From: Raphanus sativus
Lineage: Eukaryota; Streptophyta; Magnoliopsida; Brassicales; Brassicaceae
Length of the DNA: 64,000 nucleotides
Assembly: GCF_000801105.2 (NCBI RefSeq)
Contig: NC_079516.1
Location: 11,098,001-11,162,000 of the forward strand
Direction: 5' to 3'
The notes beneath the pieces were generated by a model, which was given only the letters and a program-made list of their open reading frames with translations, was not told where the DNA came from and ran no database searches. Position 1 is the first letter of the stretch; each line of letters opens with the position of its first letter. Positions 45,012 to 57,137 of the stretch are shown piece after piece. Position numbers and translations under genes: made by a program.

Positions 45012-48000
45012 ATGTCGAAAATCAATAACTTTGAATATGCTGCCCTTAATTTCTCTGGAGATAATTATCTTCAATGGGCATTGGATACAAGATCATCCTA
45101 AAGTCTAAGGGTTTCGGTGAATGTATTACCGAGAACAACAGTGCTACTGAAAAGGATCGTGATAGGGCAATATTAATTATTTGCCATCACCTGATTGAGA
45201 GTCTCAAAGATCAGTACTTAACCATTGAGAATCCTCTAGAATTTTGGAAAGAGTTGAAACAAAGATATGATCACTAAAGCACGGTGCTCTTACCAAAGGC
45301 TAGACACGAATGGAAAAGTCTCAGGATCCAGGACTTCAAGTCCGTGGATCAATATAACTCAGAAATGTTTAAAATTGTTTCAAGATTGAAACTATGTGGT
45401 GAGGATATCACGGAGGAAGATATGCTTGAAAAGACTTTCTCCACCTTCCAAACAAGTAATGTGTTGCTACAGCAACAGTACAGAGCAAAAGAATTCAAGA
45501 CTTATGCAAGCTTGATTTCATGCCTATTACTTGCTGATCAAAACAATAAATTACTTATGATGAATAGTGAGAGAGACCTTCAGGAGCCACACCTTTACCA
45601 GAAGCCCATGCGGCTATTGAAGCCGAGAAAGAGGCTAATCACGTCCAATCCCACAGCCACAGGCGTGGAAGATTTAATGGACGGGGCCGTGGTCGATACA
45701 ATTCTGGCCGCGGACGAGGCAATCAATCTGGTCGAGACCAGAACAAGGGACGCTCGTTTGGACGAGGTCATGGTCGAGGCCGCGGGTCTTCATTCAAACC
45801 GCAGCACTCAAACAACTCGATCAAATCAGTATGCCATAGGTGTGAAATGAGTAACCACTGGACAAAGACTTGTAGGACTCCCAAGCAGCTAGTTGACCTA
45901 TACCATGAAAGGGAAGAATCCTGAAGCCCATATGGTGATCCATGATAATGAAAACAATTTTGATCATGAAAAATATGATCTTATGGATTATGAAACTTCA
46001 GATGTTCTAAGGGATTAATTTCGACATTTGTTTTTATTTGCTTTGATATTATGATTTGGTGTTTTTATTTTATGTTGTTATTTCCTTGAATTTATTTATG
46101 AAATGAATTATTTTTATGAATTATCTTATAAGAAATACTTAAAATAAAATACCTTATATGAATTATTATATAATATGAAGTCTCTAAGTATCATCCTACT
46201 TTTATTTTTAGAAATGATAGAGGATGTGTTCGTGGTGGATAGTGGGTCGAGCCACACGATCTTAAGAGACAAAAGATACTTCATAAATCTAACCCTTAAA
46301 AACGCCAACATTTCCACAATTGCGGGTATAGCCAGTCTCATAGAGGGCCACGGCCAGGCCAACATTTTGTTGCCTATGGGAACACATCTCGGAATTTTGG
46401 ATGCTTTGTATTCTCCCAGCTCTAAAAGAAGTCTATTAAGCTTCAAAGACATTCGAATGAATAGATATGATGTTGAGACTAAAGGCAAAGGAAGTAAAGA
46501 ATTCCATCAGATCATTGAAATTGCCCAAGGCCAAAATAAGGTCTTAGAATCAATACCCGCAATATCTACTGGTCTTTACCATGCTAAAGTCAGTATGATC
46601 GAAGCCAATGCCACATTTAATAAATCAGCCATCGAAAATTTCACTTTATGACACGACCGGCTGGGTCATCCCGGGTCGACCATGATGCGTAAATTAATTG
46701 ATAATACCAGCGGCCATTCACTTAAAAAAACGAGTTATCCCTAAACACTTAACGTGTACTGCTTGTTCACAAGGGAAACTCATAATTAAGCCATCACCAA
46801 TTAAGGTGACAAAGGAAACTATTAATTTTCTGGAAAGAATTCAAGGAGATATTTGTGGACCAATTCACCCACCTTGTGGGACATTTCCATATTTCATGGT
46901 TTTTATTGATGCATCGACCAGATGGTCGCATGTATGTCTCCTGTCGACCAGAAACTTGGCATTTCCAAGATTGCTTGCTCAGATAATTCGATTACGAGCA
47001 CATTTTCCAAATTTTCTTTTGAAGACTATACGTCTTGATAATGCTAGTGAATTCACTTCTCAGGCGTTTAATGATTATTGTATGTCCATGGGGGTAGCAG
47101 TGGAACACTCCGTGGCACATGTACATACAAAAAATGGCTTAGTTGAATCATTTATAAAACGAATACAACTCATAGCCCGACCATTACTCATGAGGTCAAG
47201 GCTGCCGGTTTCAGCATGGGGACATGTGGTCCTTCATGCGGCCGAGCTTATACGCATCAGGCCATCTACCGAACACAAATATTCCCAATCCCAATTACTC
47301 ACGGATCATGAGCCAGACGTCGCCCATCTAAAAATCTTTGGCTGTGCGGTTTATGTTCCTATTGCTCCACCACAGAGAACAAAGATAGGACCTCAAAGAC
47401 GGATGGGAATATATATCGGATTTGATTCTCCCACAATTATAAAATACCTTGAGCCAATTACAGGTGATTTATTTAAGGCCAGGTATGCGGATTGTCATTT
47501 TAATGAATCCGAACTTCCGGCATTAAGGGGAGAGAATAAGCTGGTAAAAGAAATATCATGGAATCAGACATCCATAAATTGGCAAGATCCTCAGACTCAA
47601 GTGTGTGATCTTGAGGTCCAGAAAATAATACATTTGCAAAAGCTAGCTAATCAATTGCCAGATTCCTTTGCTGATCCGAAAAGAGTGACTAAGTCACATG
47701 TACCAGCTATTAATGCACCAGTTCGGATTGATGTTCAAGAGGGACACAATCAAGTTGCTACAGATTCCAAAGCACGTTTAAAACGTGGTAGACCAATTGG
47801 TTCCTTAGATAAGACCTCGGGAAACAAAGAAAGGTGCTGAAACCGAGATTGGAACGCCATACAAGATCGTGGCTGATCTTACCCGAGATGTGTCCGGACG
47901 TACCAGACAGTGATCCTCGGGACGCCGAGGTTCATGGTACTGATGGTCCAGATAATAATGAGATCTCAATAAATTATGTCTTGTCTGGAAAACAATGGAA

Positions 48001-49668
48001 TAGAAAAGATGTCAACATCACTGATATATTTGCTTATGAGGTAGCACTCGAACTAATGGATAATGAGGATCAAGAACCCACATCTATATATGAATGCATG
48101 CAAAGAAAATATTGGCTTAAGTGGAAAGAAGCCATAAACATGGTGTTAAACTCTTTAAAGAAGAGAGATGTTTTCGGCCCTATGATCCAAACACCACATG
48201 ATATAAAACAGTGCGTTACAAATGGGTCTTTGTGAGAAAGAGAAATGAGAATGGTGAAGTCGTGAGGTATAAGGCCCGACTTGTTGCACAAGGATTCTCA
48301 TAGAGACCAGGAACTGATTATGAGGAAACATATTCCCCTGTGGTGGATGCAACCACTTTTAGATTCCTGATAAGTCTGACCATAAGAGAAAATTTGGATA
48401 TGTGATTGATGGATGTCGTTACAGCATATCTATATGGCCCACTGGATAATGAAATCTATATGAAAGTCACAGAGGATATTGAATTGAAAAATAAAGAGAG
48501 CTCTCGTGAACAACACTGCATAAAGTTGAATAAATCACTTTATGGACTGAAACAATCTGGCCGGATGTGGTACAACAGATTAAGTGAGTACCTAATCAAA
48601 GAAGGATATAGAAATGATCCTATCAGTCCATGCATTTTCATAAAGAAATTCGAAAATATGGGCTTTGTGATTATAGCAGTGTATGTTGATGATTTAAATA
48701 TCATTGGAACCTTAGGAGAGATTTCACAAACATTCGAATATCTTAAGAAAGAATTCGAAATGAAAGATCTTGGAAAGACAATATTTTGTTTGGGATTACA
48801 ACTTGAGTACATAAACAATGGAATCCTTTTGCATCAAATGGCATATACAGAAAAAGTACTCAAGAGATTTAATATGTTCGAGTCTCACCCTTTGTCCAGC
48901 TCTATGGTAGTAAGGTCTGTGAACCTTGACACGGATCCATTTCGTCCTATGGAGGACGGTGAGGATGTTCTTGGTCCCGAAGTGCCATAGGAGCATTGAT
49001 GTATTTAGCAACTCACACACGGCCTGATATATGCTTTGCCGTGAACCTACTGTCTAGGTTTAGCTCATGTCCAACCAAAAGGCACTGGGACGGGATAAAA
49101 CATGTTCTTCGTTACCTACAAGGAACGAAAGATTTGGGTCTGTTTTATACCAACAAAAATAAAGATGGTTTAGTTGGATTTGCTGATTCTGGATACCTTT
49201 CGGATCCACACGATTCTGGATCTCAGACAGGCTATGTATTTACGCATGGTGGAACAGCCATATCATGGCGTTCAATAAAGCAGACACTCATAACCACATC
49301 CTCAAATCATTCGGAAATATTGGCTATACACGAAGCCAGCCGCGAGTTTGTCTGGTTGAGGTCGATGACTCAACATATAAGATCAGATTGTGGGATGACA
49401 GATGACAAGGGTCCAACCGTGATGTATGAGGACAATGCAGCCTGCATTGCTCAGCTCAAGGACGGCTATATCAAAGAGGACAGGACGAAACACATCCTGC
49501 CCAAGTTCTTTTCAACCCACGAGTTGCAAAAGGCCGGTGTCGTCCAAGTGGTTCAGGTACGATCCAGTGACAATTCAGCCGACCTGTTCACCAAGTCCTT
49601 ACCTACTGCGACGTTGAAGAAGCTCATACATCAGCTTGGGATGCGTCGACTGAAAGACCTTCAGTGAT
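45012..49668 (+). mobile_element. Ty1/copia retrotransposon coding region, decayed
   Basis: Order of domains is gag-protease-integrase-RT-RNase H, which defines Ty1/copia. Gag starts MSKINNFEYAALNFSGDNYL and shifts frame near 45090; a TAA follows QRYDH at 45277. A Gly/Arg-rich tail and zinc knuckle CHRCEMSNHWTKTC (about 45835-45880) end gag after another shift near 45585. Protease shows VVDSGSSHTI (46232). Integrase has the HDRLGHPG pre-integrase motif behind a TGA (46650), CTACSQGK, and the acidic triad context (GDICGPI, RLDNASEF, GLVESF). RT shows MDVVTAYLYG and YVDDLNIIG; stops occur at 48301 and 48402. RNase H shows GFADSGYLSD and YEDNAACI. At least seven lesions make it non-autonomous and old. 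Confidence 0.92.
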
Positions 49669-49801
49669 GCATTCTTCAGGGGAAGTAGTGTGTGTTGTAC
49701 TCTTTTTTCTTCACCATGGTTTTGTCCAGTTGGGTTTTCCTGGTAAGGTTTTAATGAGGCAACATTAAGCATACTACGAACCCTGAACGGTTATGGCATC
49801 C

Positions 49802-50075
49802 AAGGGGGAGTGTTATAAATCATATGGTGGACGATCTATAACCAGGCCCAAAGAGAGAAGAGCCGGCGCACAAGGAAGAGAGAAGTCGGCTATACTGCAT
49901 GTTTCCATATTACTCTTTCTTATGTTCTTTCCATATTTGTATTTACCTTTTCCTAGTTAGACTAGGAATTGTTATATTTTCATTTATCTTATGACAGTCT
50001 AATTATGACAGTCTTAACTATATATATATGGAACCTTTGGCTAATGAATAAGATAAGTTTTCTCACTATTTCACA
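49802..50075 (+). mobile_element. Copia polypurine tract and 3' LTR
   Basis: AAGGGGGAG (49802-49810) is followed at once by TGTTATAAATCATATGG, an LTR-type TG start. The unit contains a TATATATATATGG region and ends plausibly at TTCTCACTATTTCACA (50075). Since no 5' LTR is available for comparison, the right end is approximate. Confidence 0.65.
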
Positions 50076-50439
50076 GCAATATCCAGTTTCTCATATTAAT
50101 TATTCAAGAATATAAGAAGAGAGAAAGTGAAGCAACACCAGTTTCTCCTTTGCGGTATGATATTGGCCATAATAGGACAACGTGCACAGCTTTGGAAACA
50201 TACATAGTATGGATCAGCATCAAAGTGGATGTCTTAGATTTTTTTCATTGCCAGCATTGTCTTCATCGACAAAGGAAAGTGCACATGTGAGACTGCCTAT
50301 GCGGCTGCAGGAGACGGGTTAGAAGAGACGGATGGAGAATTTAATTGTGGCTGCAAGAGAGAAATACCAAAAATTAAGAACTTACAAAAATTTATTCTTT
50401 TTGTTTCGTTCAAGGGCATCTGATTCGTTAATATCCTAC
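50076..50439. other. Gene-free spacer with a moderately GC-rich patch
   Basis: A patch at 50130-50350 has balanced composition and could be remnant exon sequence on the minus strand, but no family is recognised. Confidence 0.3.
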
Positions 50440-50990
50440 GTCACATCTTGCATCTTCTAGGTGACCACGTTTCCCATTTCAGCTTTCTTACTGCCCAGAA
50501 AAAAAAAACAAAACGAAATTCAAAAACCAGCAACCTAAAAGGATATGGATATTATTGGACTCAATTTTTGGCATTCCGGTTAATAGGCACAGACCAAAAC
50601 GAATGGGCCGAGAAGCACAAGCCCACGAAGAAATTAACGAGCTCGGAAGAAGTCATCGCGATCCCAGAGATCGCGGGATCAGTTACAAGGATGACGGAGT
50701 CGAGACTATTAAAGGGGCGAGGGATCAACACTTCAGGACACAGCAAAAACCCTAGAGAGAGAGAGCACATCACACACATCAACCTCTTTTACTTTGTTTT
50801 GAGTTTAATCTGGTCCGATCTGTTTTGTAGTATTCAAGCTCATTTTCATTCTTTGTAATCGATTTCTTATTCAATAAAAGTCCATTTTTGTCAATCGATT
50901 TCCGATTACATTGCTGTGTTCTAAGGATATTGTTGCCTACATCCTTTGTCACTCCCCAGTTTACTTTACAAACACTATCAAATACTTAGT
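50440..50990 (+). mobile_element. LTR-like fragment (Gypsy type, solo or truncated)
   Basis: The block is GC-richer than its surroundings. It contains a TATTAAAGG TATA-like box (50708), an AAACCCTAGAGAGAGAGAG leader and CAATAAAAG polyadenylation signal (50873), in the same order as the LTR at 5160-5689. Exact TG and CA ends and a target duplication were not found. Confidence 0.45.
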
Positions 50991-52690
50991 GCAGGATATA
51001 CAGATATGATCTGAAATGAGGAATCTTTTTATATGAACATACACACCTGACACACCTGCCACCGATTAAAACCTTCCTTCAGAAGTTGATGCGCTCTTGA
51101 TATGAGACTGAGCCCATTGTTGTGGTGGATTTTGCCGATTTCATCCCATTGCCTGATATGCTTGTATGAACATCTGTACGTGAAGCAGTGATACAGAGAA
51201 GGAATTTATATAAGGAAAAAAAACAGAGGTAAACGATACGTAAACATCTTAAAGGGTCAAAAGAGTTAAGAAGAGAATTTAATAGAATAATGATGACTTA
51301 ACTACAAAGACAGAAGAGTTGCAGAGACGTCTGAATTTCCCAAGAAGGAGAATGGGAAAAGTCAGGCTGCAGCTGGATAATCCTTTTTTTTATTAATCAA
51401 GAATCATTTTTAAAGAGTAACCTTAAAGTTGTATGTTATTTACATGAGTTCCATGCTGACGTGGCGGCACTATATTCACTCTCAGCCTATATATGGAATC
51501 ATCCTTACTTCACTAGAGAAATTACAAACAAATGCCACTGTGGTTCCACATTAATAATCATCCTTATATCATACTTTCATATACAACACCTTAATAGCAT
51601 TGTTGAAATCGTAACGTTGGAATCGAAACCAAATCTATGTTGCCATATATAGATACACAATAACTGATCGTTGATTAATGGAGCAATTATTACATTCGAT
51701 ACAATATTTTGTTAGAGTTTCATATAAATCGTTGACTAATAGACCAATTATTACATGCCATACAATAATCCGGTTGTCTGCCTGAATGCAATATGAAACG
51801 TGCTCTATGAAATCACATAATTACAAAACATTGTTTTTCTCTATTTTTATAGAGAAATAGAAAAAAAGAAAAACATTTTCAAGCTTGAGATTTGCGCCTG
51901 CAATACAATAGAAAACGTTTTTTCTTTTTGTCTAATAGAAAATGTATAGTTGTTTGTAGATATTAAAACAATGTCACTATATGGTATGATATACTTTAGA
52001 ACGTTATGCGTGTGTGTAATAAATTATAGTCTATGAAATATTATTTTGTAAAATTATTTCATTAATATTCGAAAATAAAGTTATATGTGTGTTTAATACA
52101 ATCTTTCTTGCATGTATGATTTTAGATTTAGGAATGTTATAATTACATGACTAAATCGAATAAAATCATTCGTACATCACATAGCCATAAATTTGACAAT
52201 TTTTAAAGCTCGACTTACCTTTTTTCAAGTCAATCACGTATATATTAAAACAAGACATAAATGTATGTCCATAAATTTTCAAGACAATCACGTAACTGAC
52301 TACTAAATTAGTGTTTGATTTGAATAAAATTATATTCTAAAGCTATTTTCAAGTCAATCATTTGCGTATACATTAGTTTTGGAAAGTTGTGATGAACGGC
52401 TATATTGGCAATCATTTGCAATATATAGGGAATTTAGTTATCAATTACGTTGATTGAGCTACTTAATACCAAATTTATAGAGGATATTGTTTCAATTACC
52501 TATCTATGCCAAAAATGGAAAGTATTTGGCGACGATTTATCATGAATTGACAAGCTCTAAATTTTTTATTTATTGCCTAAGATTACACATCTAGCCGCTT
52601 TATTTGTGGTGTTACTCCTATATAAACCAATGAGGTTGTTAAACAAGGAGGCATTCACTCAACAAAAGCAAAAAAAAAAAGATACAAAAA
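50991..52690. other. AT-rich DNA with possible exon remnants
   Basis: Around 51050-51185 the minus strand can be read as Gln/Pro-containing sequence (NPPQQWAQSHIKSASTSEGR) interrupted by stops; around 51300-51375 another balanced patch occurs. Both are too short to assign. The remainder is AT-rich. Confidence 0.3.
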
Positions 52691-53015
52691 ATGGCGGCGA
52701 TGAATAACATCTCTGAGTTGAAGCCTTTTTCAAGTCAATGTGGAAAGTGGGGGTAAGATAATCCGACTATGGAAGCAGTATTCAACGGCGGGTGGTGAGA
52801 CCATTGAGATGGTTTTCGTGGATTCTAGAGTAAGTTTCACGACTACTTAAATTTTTTGGTTTACTTATGATAGTCTTATATAGTTATATCTTTGTTTCTT
52901 ACTTTGATTCTGTTCATCTTTACTAGGGTGATAAGATACATGAGACCGTTAAAAAGAATGAAGTCGGACAGTTCGTTTATCTGCTGCATTTCACTATTTT
53001 CTTCGATAAACAATG
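52691..53015 (+). pseudogene. RPA1-like OB-fold (DUF223) protein, broken
   Basis: Proteins of this crucifer family resemble the single-stranded-DNA-binding OB fold of replication protein A and are often linked to Helitrons. The ATG at 52691 opens MAAMNNISELKPFSSQCG, and 52734-52830 should read SMWKVGVKIIRLWKQYSTAG then GETIEMVFVDSR, but one A is missing in GGGGTAAGATAATCC (about 52750), giving an immediate TAA. A GT donor follows at 52830, and after the intron (AG at about 52926) comes GDKIHETVKKNEVGQFVYLL HFT, after which the sequence degenerates. A TATA box (CTATATAAACC) lies about 75 bases upstream of the ATG. Upstream signals and a single early lesion suggest fairly recent inactivation, but the 3' portion is gone. 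Confidence 0.75.
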
Positions 53016-53593
53016 AATACAATATAATACCAAAGAGGTCTTATTTTTCTACATCAATATTTTTTATGTGTTTACATATTTTTATGTGGATTGATTTTCA
53101 AATGTAATCACTTAAATAATTCACATGTCAATCATTTTTTCTTTGTTAATCTAATGGCTAAAAATGAACCTTCCTTAAATTTCAAAAATAAATAAGAATG
53201 CACTTCCCTTATTCGCGACTATAGCTCCTTTGATTATTTTTTTTTTCCATTTTTTATTTCTTAATATTTCGTTTTTGTTTCCTATTATAGATCATTACTA
53301 AAAATTGTGATAATTATTTGAATCACGGATTTATAATTATCATTGCTTACATTCTTTGATATTTGGTATCATAGTCTAACACTTATTTGATTACCAATGT
53401 TTTCGTTTTTGTTTCCTATTATAGATCCTTACAAAAATAAGAAACTCTCACATTTTGCCTGACACACGTGGCACAATTTGGAATAAGGTGTGCTGAGGTG
53501 ACAGACTAGGATAAAAGAGGCTTCTCCTTTATTTGTATAGTTAGATATTCTCTATTAAACGAAAATGTGAAATATAAAAAATTCCACTACATT
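53016..53593. other. AT-rich spacer
   Basis: Contains a partial duplicate phrase (TTTCGTTTTTGTTTCCTATT plus ATAGATC at about 53270 and 53400). No gene is seen. Confidence 0.45.
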
Positions 53594-53984
53594 TGTAACG
53601 ACCCAGTTCTCGGCAAAGCTAATTCGGCCCAGTAAGACCCATTAGGATTGCAGGAAACTCTAGGTGAGTCTCTATATAAAAAGTGTTAGCCTATTATTTT
53701 ATTCAGAAAATTCTAAAGTGTCGAACCTCTGCAGATTTTGATCCGTCAAATAAATCTGAGTCTGACCAGCCCCGACCACCACCTTTAGCGGCGAGATTGC
53801 CCACTGAACCGCCGATACTCGCCGAAGGTATAACCGGAAACCGCCATATCTTAATGTTTAGTTTCGGCCGTTTGATAAATCGATCATATCTCTCTAACCG
53901 TGTGGTATTTCGCAAATTCAAGACCACCATCGTGTTCGTGACGTCAAGATGTTCGATAATATCATTCTCCGCGGTGTTCCGCAC

Positions 53985-54057
53985 GTGTAGATCATACGCG
54001 ACCGTAGCGGCGTTCCCCAGGTGTAGATCACACGCCACTGTAGCGGCGTTCCCCAGG
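53985..54057 (+). repeat. 36 bp tandem repeat, two units
   Basis: The unit GTGTAGATCA(T/C)ACGC followed by GTAGCGGCGTTCCCCAG starts at 53985 and 54021, with a few mismatches between units. Confidence 0.85.
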
Positions 54058-54508
54058 TTAACCGGGTCTTAACTGATTTGAATTCTGGTCCAATTGAAAT
54101 CAAATCCGGTTAATGGAAACCGGCTGGTCTAATTCTATTTCAATTTGGTCAGGGGTTGACCAGCTTGGGTCAAAGTTGACCGGGTTGACCTTTGACCAGT
54201 GAGTTGATTTTTTGATCAGATTTCCGGTTATTTGTTTTTAACCGTTCAAAGAGCGTTTTGACTCAATTTTTCTCCTTGATTTCAGATTTGGAGTCTGTTT
54301 GAACAGTTGAAGTTCATAGCTACTACATTTCCACATTTCTAAGGTGAGAGTCTATTCCGTAAATCCCATACGAGTGTGAACTCTTCCTATGTTAGCTTAG
54401 ATTTCGAAACATGAATTGAGTCTGTTTGAGTCGTGTTTGATAGTTAGTTCATTCATTGTAAACCGGAACTAGGGGCCTAGAGGATTCAACAGTTGATTGT
54501 ATTGTGTG

Positions 54509-54511
54509 ATG

Positions 54512-54544
<33 letters not shown>
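54509..54544. repeat. (TA)n(TG)n compound microsatellite
   Basis: About ten TA units pass directly into about eight TG units. Confidence 0.95.
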
Positions 54545-54880
54545 AGGGCGGGGATTCAGAGATGTATGGACTAGCAACACCACTATGGAGTGTGGGACGC
54601 AGATCGTGTAGGTCGTGGTGCATAGACGTTTGCATTTGACGCAGCTTTGGATATCCGTATGAGGAGATGGGGAGTGTGATCTAGTTTTGCACTATCAGCG
54701 AATTGTGTGTTGTGTGTGATGCCATAGGCATCTTGTTTGTTCATGTTAGAGCTAAACTTTCATAGTGAGAGTTCTATTTAATTAACTTGATGGTTTGCGT
54801 GTTTAGCATCTTATACCTCGTTGAATAACTCTCATGTTGCTTATCCTTCCTTTCTTTCCAAATTTCAGATGAGATTGACG

Positions 54881-57137
54881 AGTAAGAGTGATTATTATTT
54901 TATTTTGTAAAATACAGATGTAAATTATCATAACTATTTAAGTGACTCACTAATGATATTTTAGGAAAAATATTCTGCACCAATATATATTAGTCACCCT
55001 CACCCAATTAAATTCGGAGACACTTCATTTTTAGATTTTGTCTCCTAAATTTATGCTTAGTTCGAACAAACTCCATAAATGTTCAAATTATTTATAAAAA
55101 TTACTAGATTTTGAGAGCAGATGTCAATTTTCATTTTTTTATCTATACTAAATATTATATATGGTTTGCAATGTGTATACTAATATAACATATTTAAAAA
55201 TAACAATGTACTTAATAACATCGAATATATTTTTTGCGTTCTATAGTAAATTATATGACCGATATATAATATTTTGAAGATATTTAATTTAATGATCATG
55301 TATGAGTTATTACTATATTCTAAAAGGTTTATCAAAAATAAATATCAACATTAAATGTAATGTAAGAATTGTCGTCATATTCTGAAAAGTTTACCAAAAA
55401 TATAAATTAATACTAAATGTAATTATCCTTGTCATATTTGTCATAATTCATGTTATATATTTTTGTAACCATGTCACATTTATTTTGTGAAAATGTTTAT
55501 AGAGATTACATTTGACAAATCACTTTTCAAATAATGTCTAGGGGATATTTTTAACCTAACTTTCATCGTATACAAAGTATCAGCTGCCAAAAAAAAATCG
55601 TTTTCTATATTTGGGCCTTAAATATAATAATAGCAGGGATGCAAAATTTACGTTATCTTAGTGTTGTCGATAACCAAAATATACTTCAAATTAATCCAAT
55701 TTGTAATTGTCTTTACAATATTTTAATTTTCCATCTTATGTCGTCAAAAAGAAAGTAAAATTTTTATATTCTGAAAATTAGCGTAACTTCAAAATCAAAA
55801 ATATATAAATTTATTTATTGGTAAGTTAGTAAAAGAAAATATCCAAATATATCAGCCTAACATATATATGATTATATAAACAAAAAAAAATTGTCAATAC
55901 AATATGTTTAATTAGAAATTTGAAAAATAAATTGAGCCGAAATCAATCATAAACCGTAGGTATTACTATCATCAGAAGATAATAAAAATTCTAAAATTTG
56001 AACCAGAGTTTTCGTGATACACAGTTTTAGAATAAAGCTATTTTGGTAAGTTTAAATTAATTGTTTTTATACTAGGCTGTTTAAATAAATAAAAAACTTT
56101 TCCAGGTAAATGCTTCTACCGAATTTTTAAGTTTGGTACAAAATTTAGAGAATTTCTATGAGGTAAGTTTAATTTAAGATAATAATATACTTTCTCACCA
56201 AGTCTATAGTTTCGACCGCTGAAAAAAAAATTTGCAAAATATGTTTGTGGTAGTTATTGAAAATTTACATAAATATTATTTCAATGTATCACGCTAAAAT
56301 ATGGTTCCAGATAATTAATGATAATAATTTTAATTTTCCAAAAAATCTGAAAATCTACCTATGCTTACTATAATATACAGTTGAGTTTTTCTTTAGAACC
56401 TTAGAAACACCATCAAATATTTTCAAAATATAAATGTTTGATTTGGACTTCTATATTTTTTCTATGTGTACCAAATATTTATAGATAGTTAATTAATATA
56501 TATTGAGAAAAACAAAAATATCAAATATATTTTGACCACAAAACACATATATTCAGAAATTATCAGATTTTACAATAAAACATAAAAGTTTTAATAAATA
56601 TTTCACTATGTGCTGCGCAGGTCTTATCCTATATTAAAAAAAAGTTATGAACTCTTAAATTGATATATCAAAAAGTAGAACTTCATTTACACGTGGGGGA
56701 AATTCAAACATTTCTAAACTAGCTCAAAAACCGTAGAGACCCTCTGCTTTCCCCAAAACCAAACTAGGTAGCCCCATTTTGAGAACTTTTTGTAATGGAG
56801 GTACTTACATTTTTACAAGATTATGAGATTCGAACTCAATTTTAGTACATAGGTCAAATTAAACCCCAAAATGTTCATTTTCCTACTGAAGAAAGTTCCA
56901 AAGAAAAACATTTCTTTTCTCAAAGCAAAATATAATTCAGAGTCTGTTTATTAGAGTCTAGGTATATAAATATAATCTAACCAGAGACGGATTACAAGTT
57001 AAATAAGTGAACAAAATTTGTATACTAACAGGTTCGAAACAGAGTGTTACAGGAAAACGAAACAGTGTTACAAGAAACAAAAGCAAAGGAAACTGAACAG
57101 TCTGTTGGTGTCTCAAGTACCCATGGATCACTCTCAT
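54881..57137. other. AT-rich intergenic DNA and 3' flank of the p24 gene
   Basis: No gene, RNA or clear element ends seen. The last ~150 bases before 57138 probably contain the 3' UTR of the minus-strand p24 gene. Confidence 0.5.

Larger units (their letters stand above)
53594..54880 (+). mobile_element. Large LTR-like block (chromovirus/Gypsy type)
   Basis: It starts TGTAACGACCCAGTTCTCGG, a common start of plant Gypsy chromovirus LTRs, and has a TATA box (CTATATAAAAAG near 53671) then a GC-rich transcribed-looking leader. It lacks coding sequence. A tandem 36 bp repeat and a TA/TG microsatellite lie inside. The right end is uncertain and no partner LTR is in the window. Confidence 0.5.
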
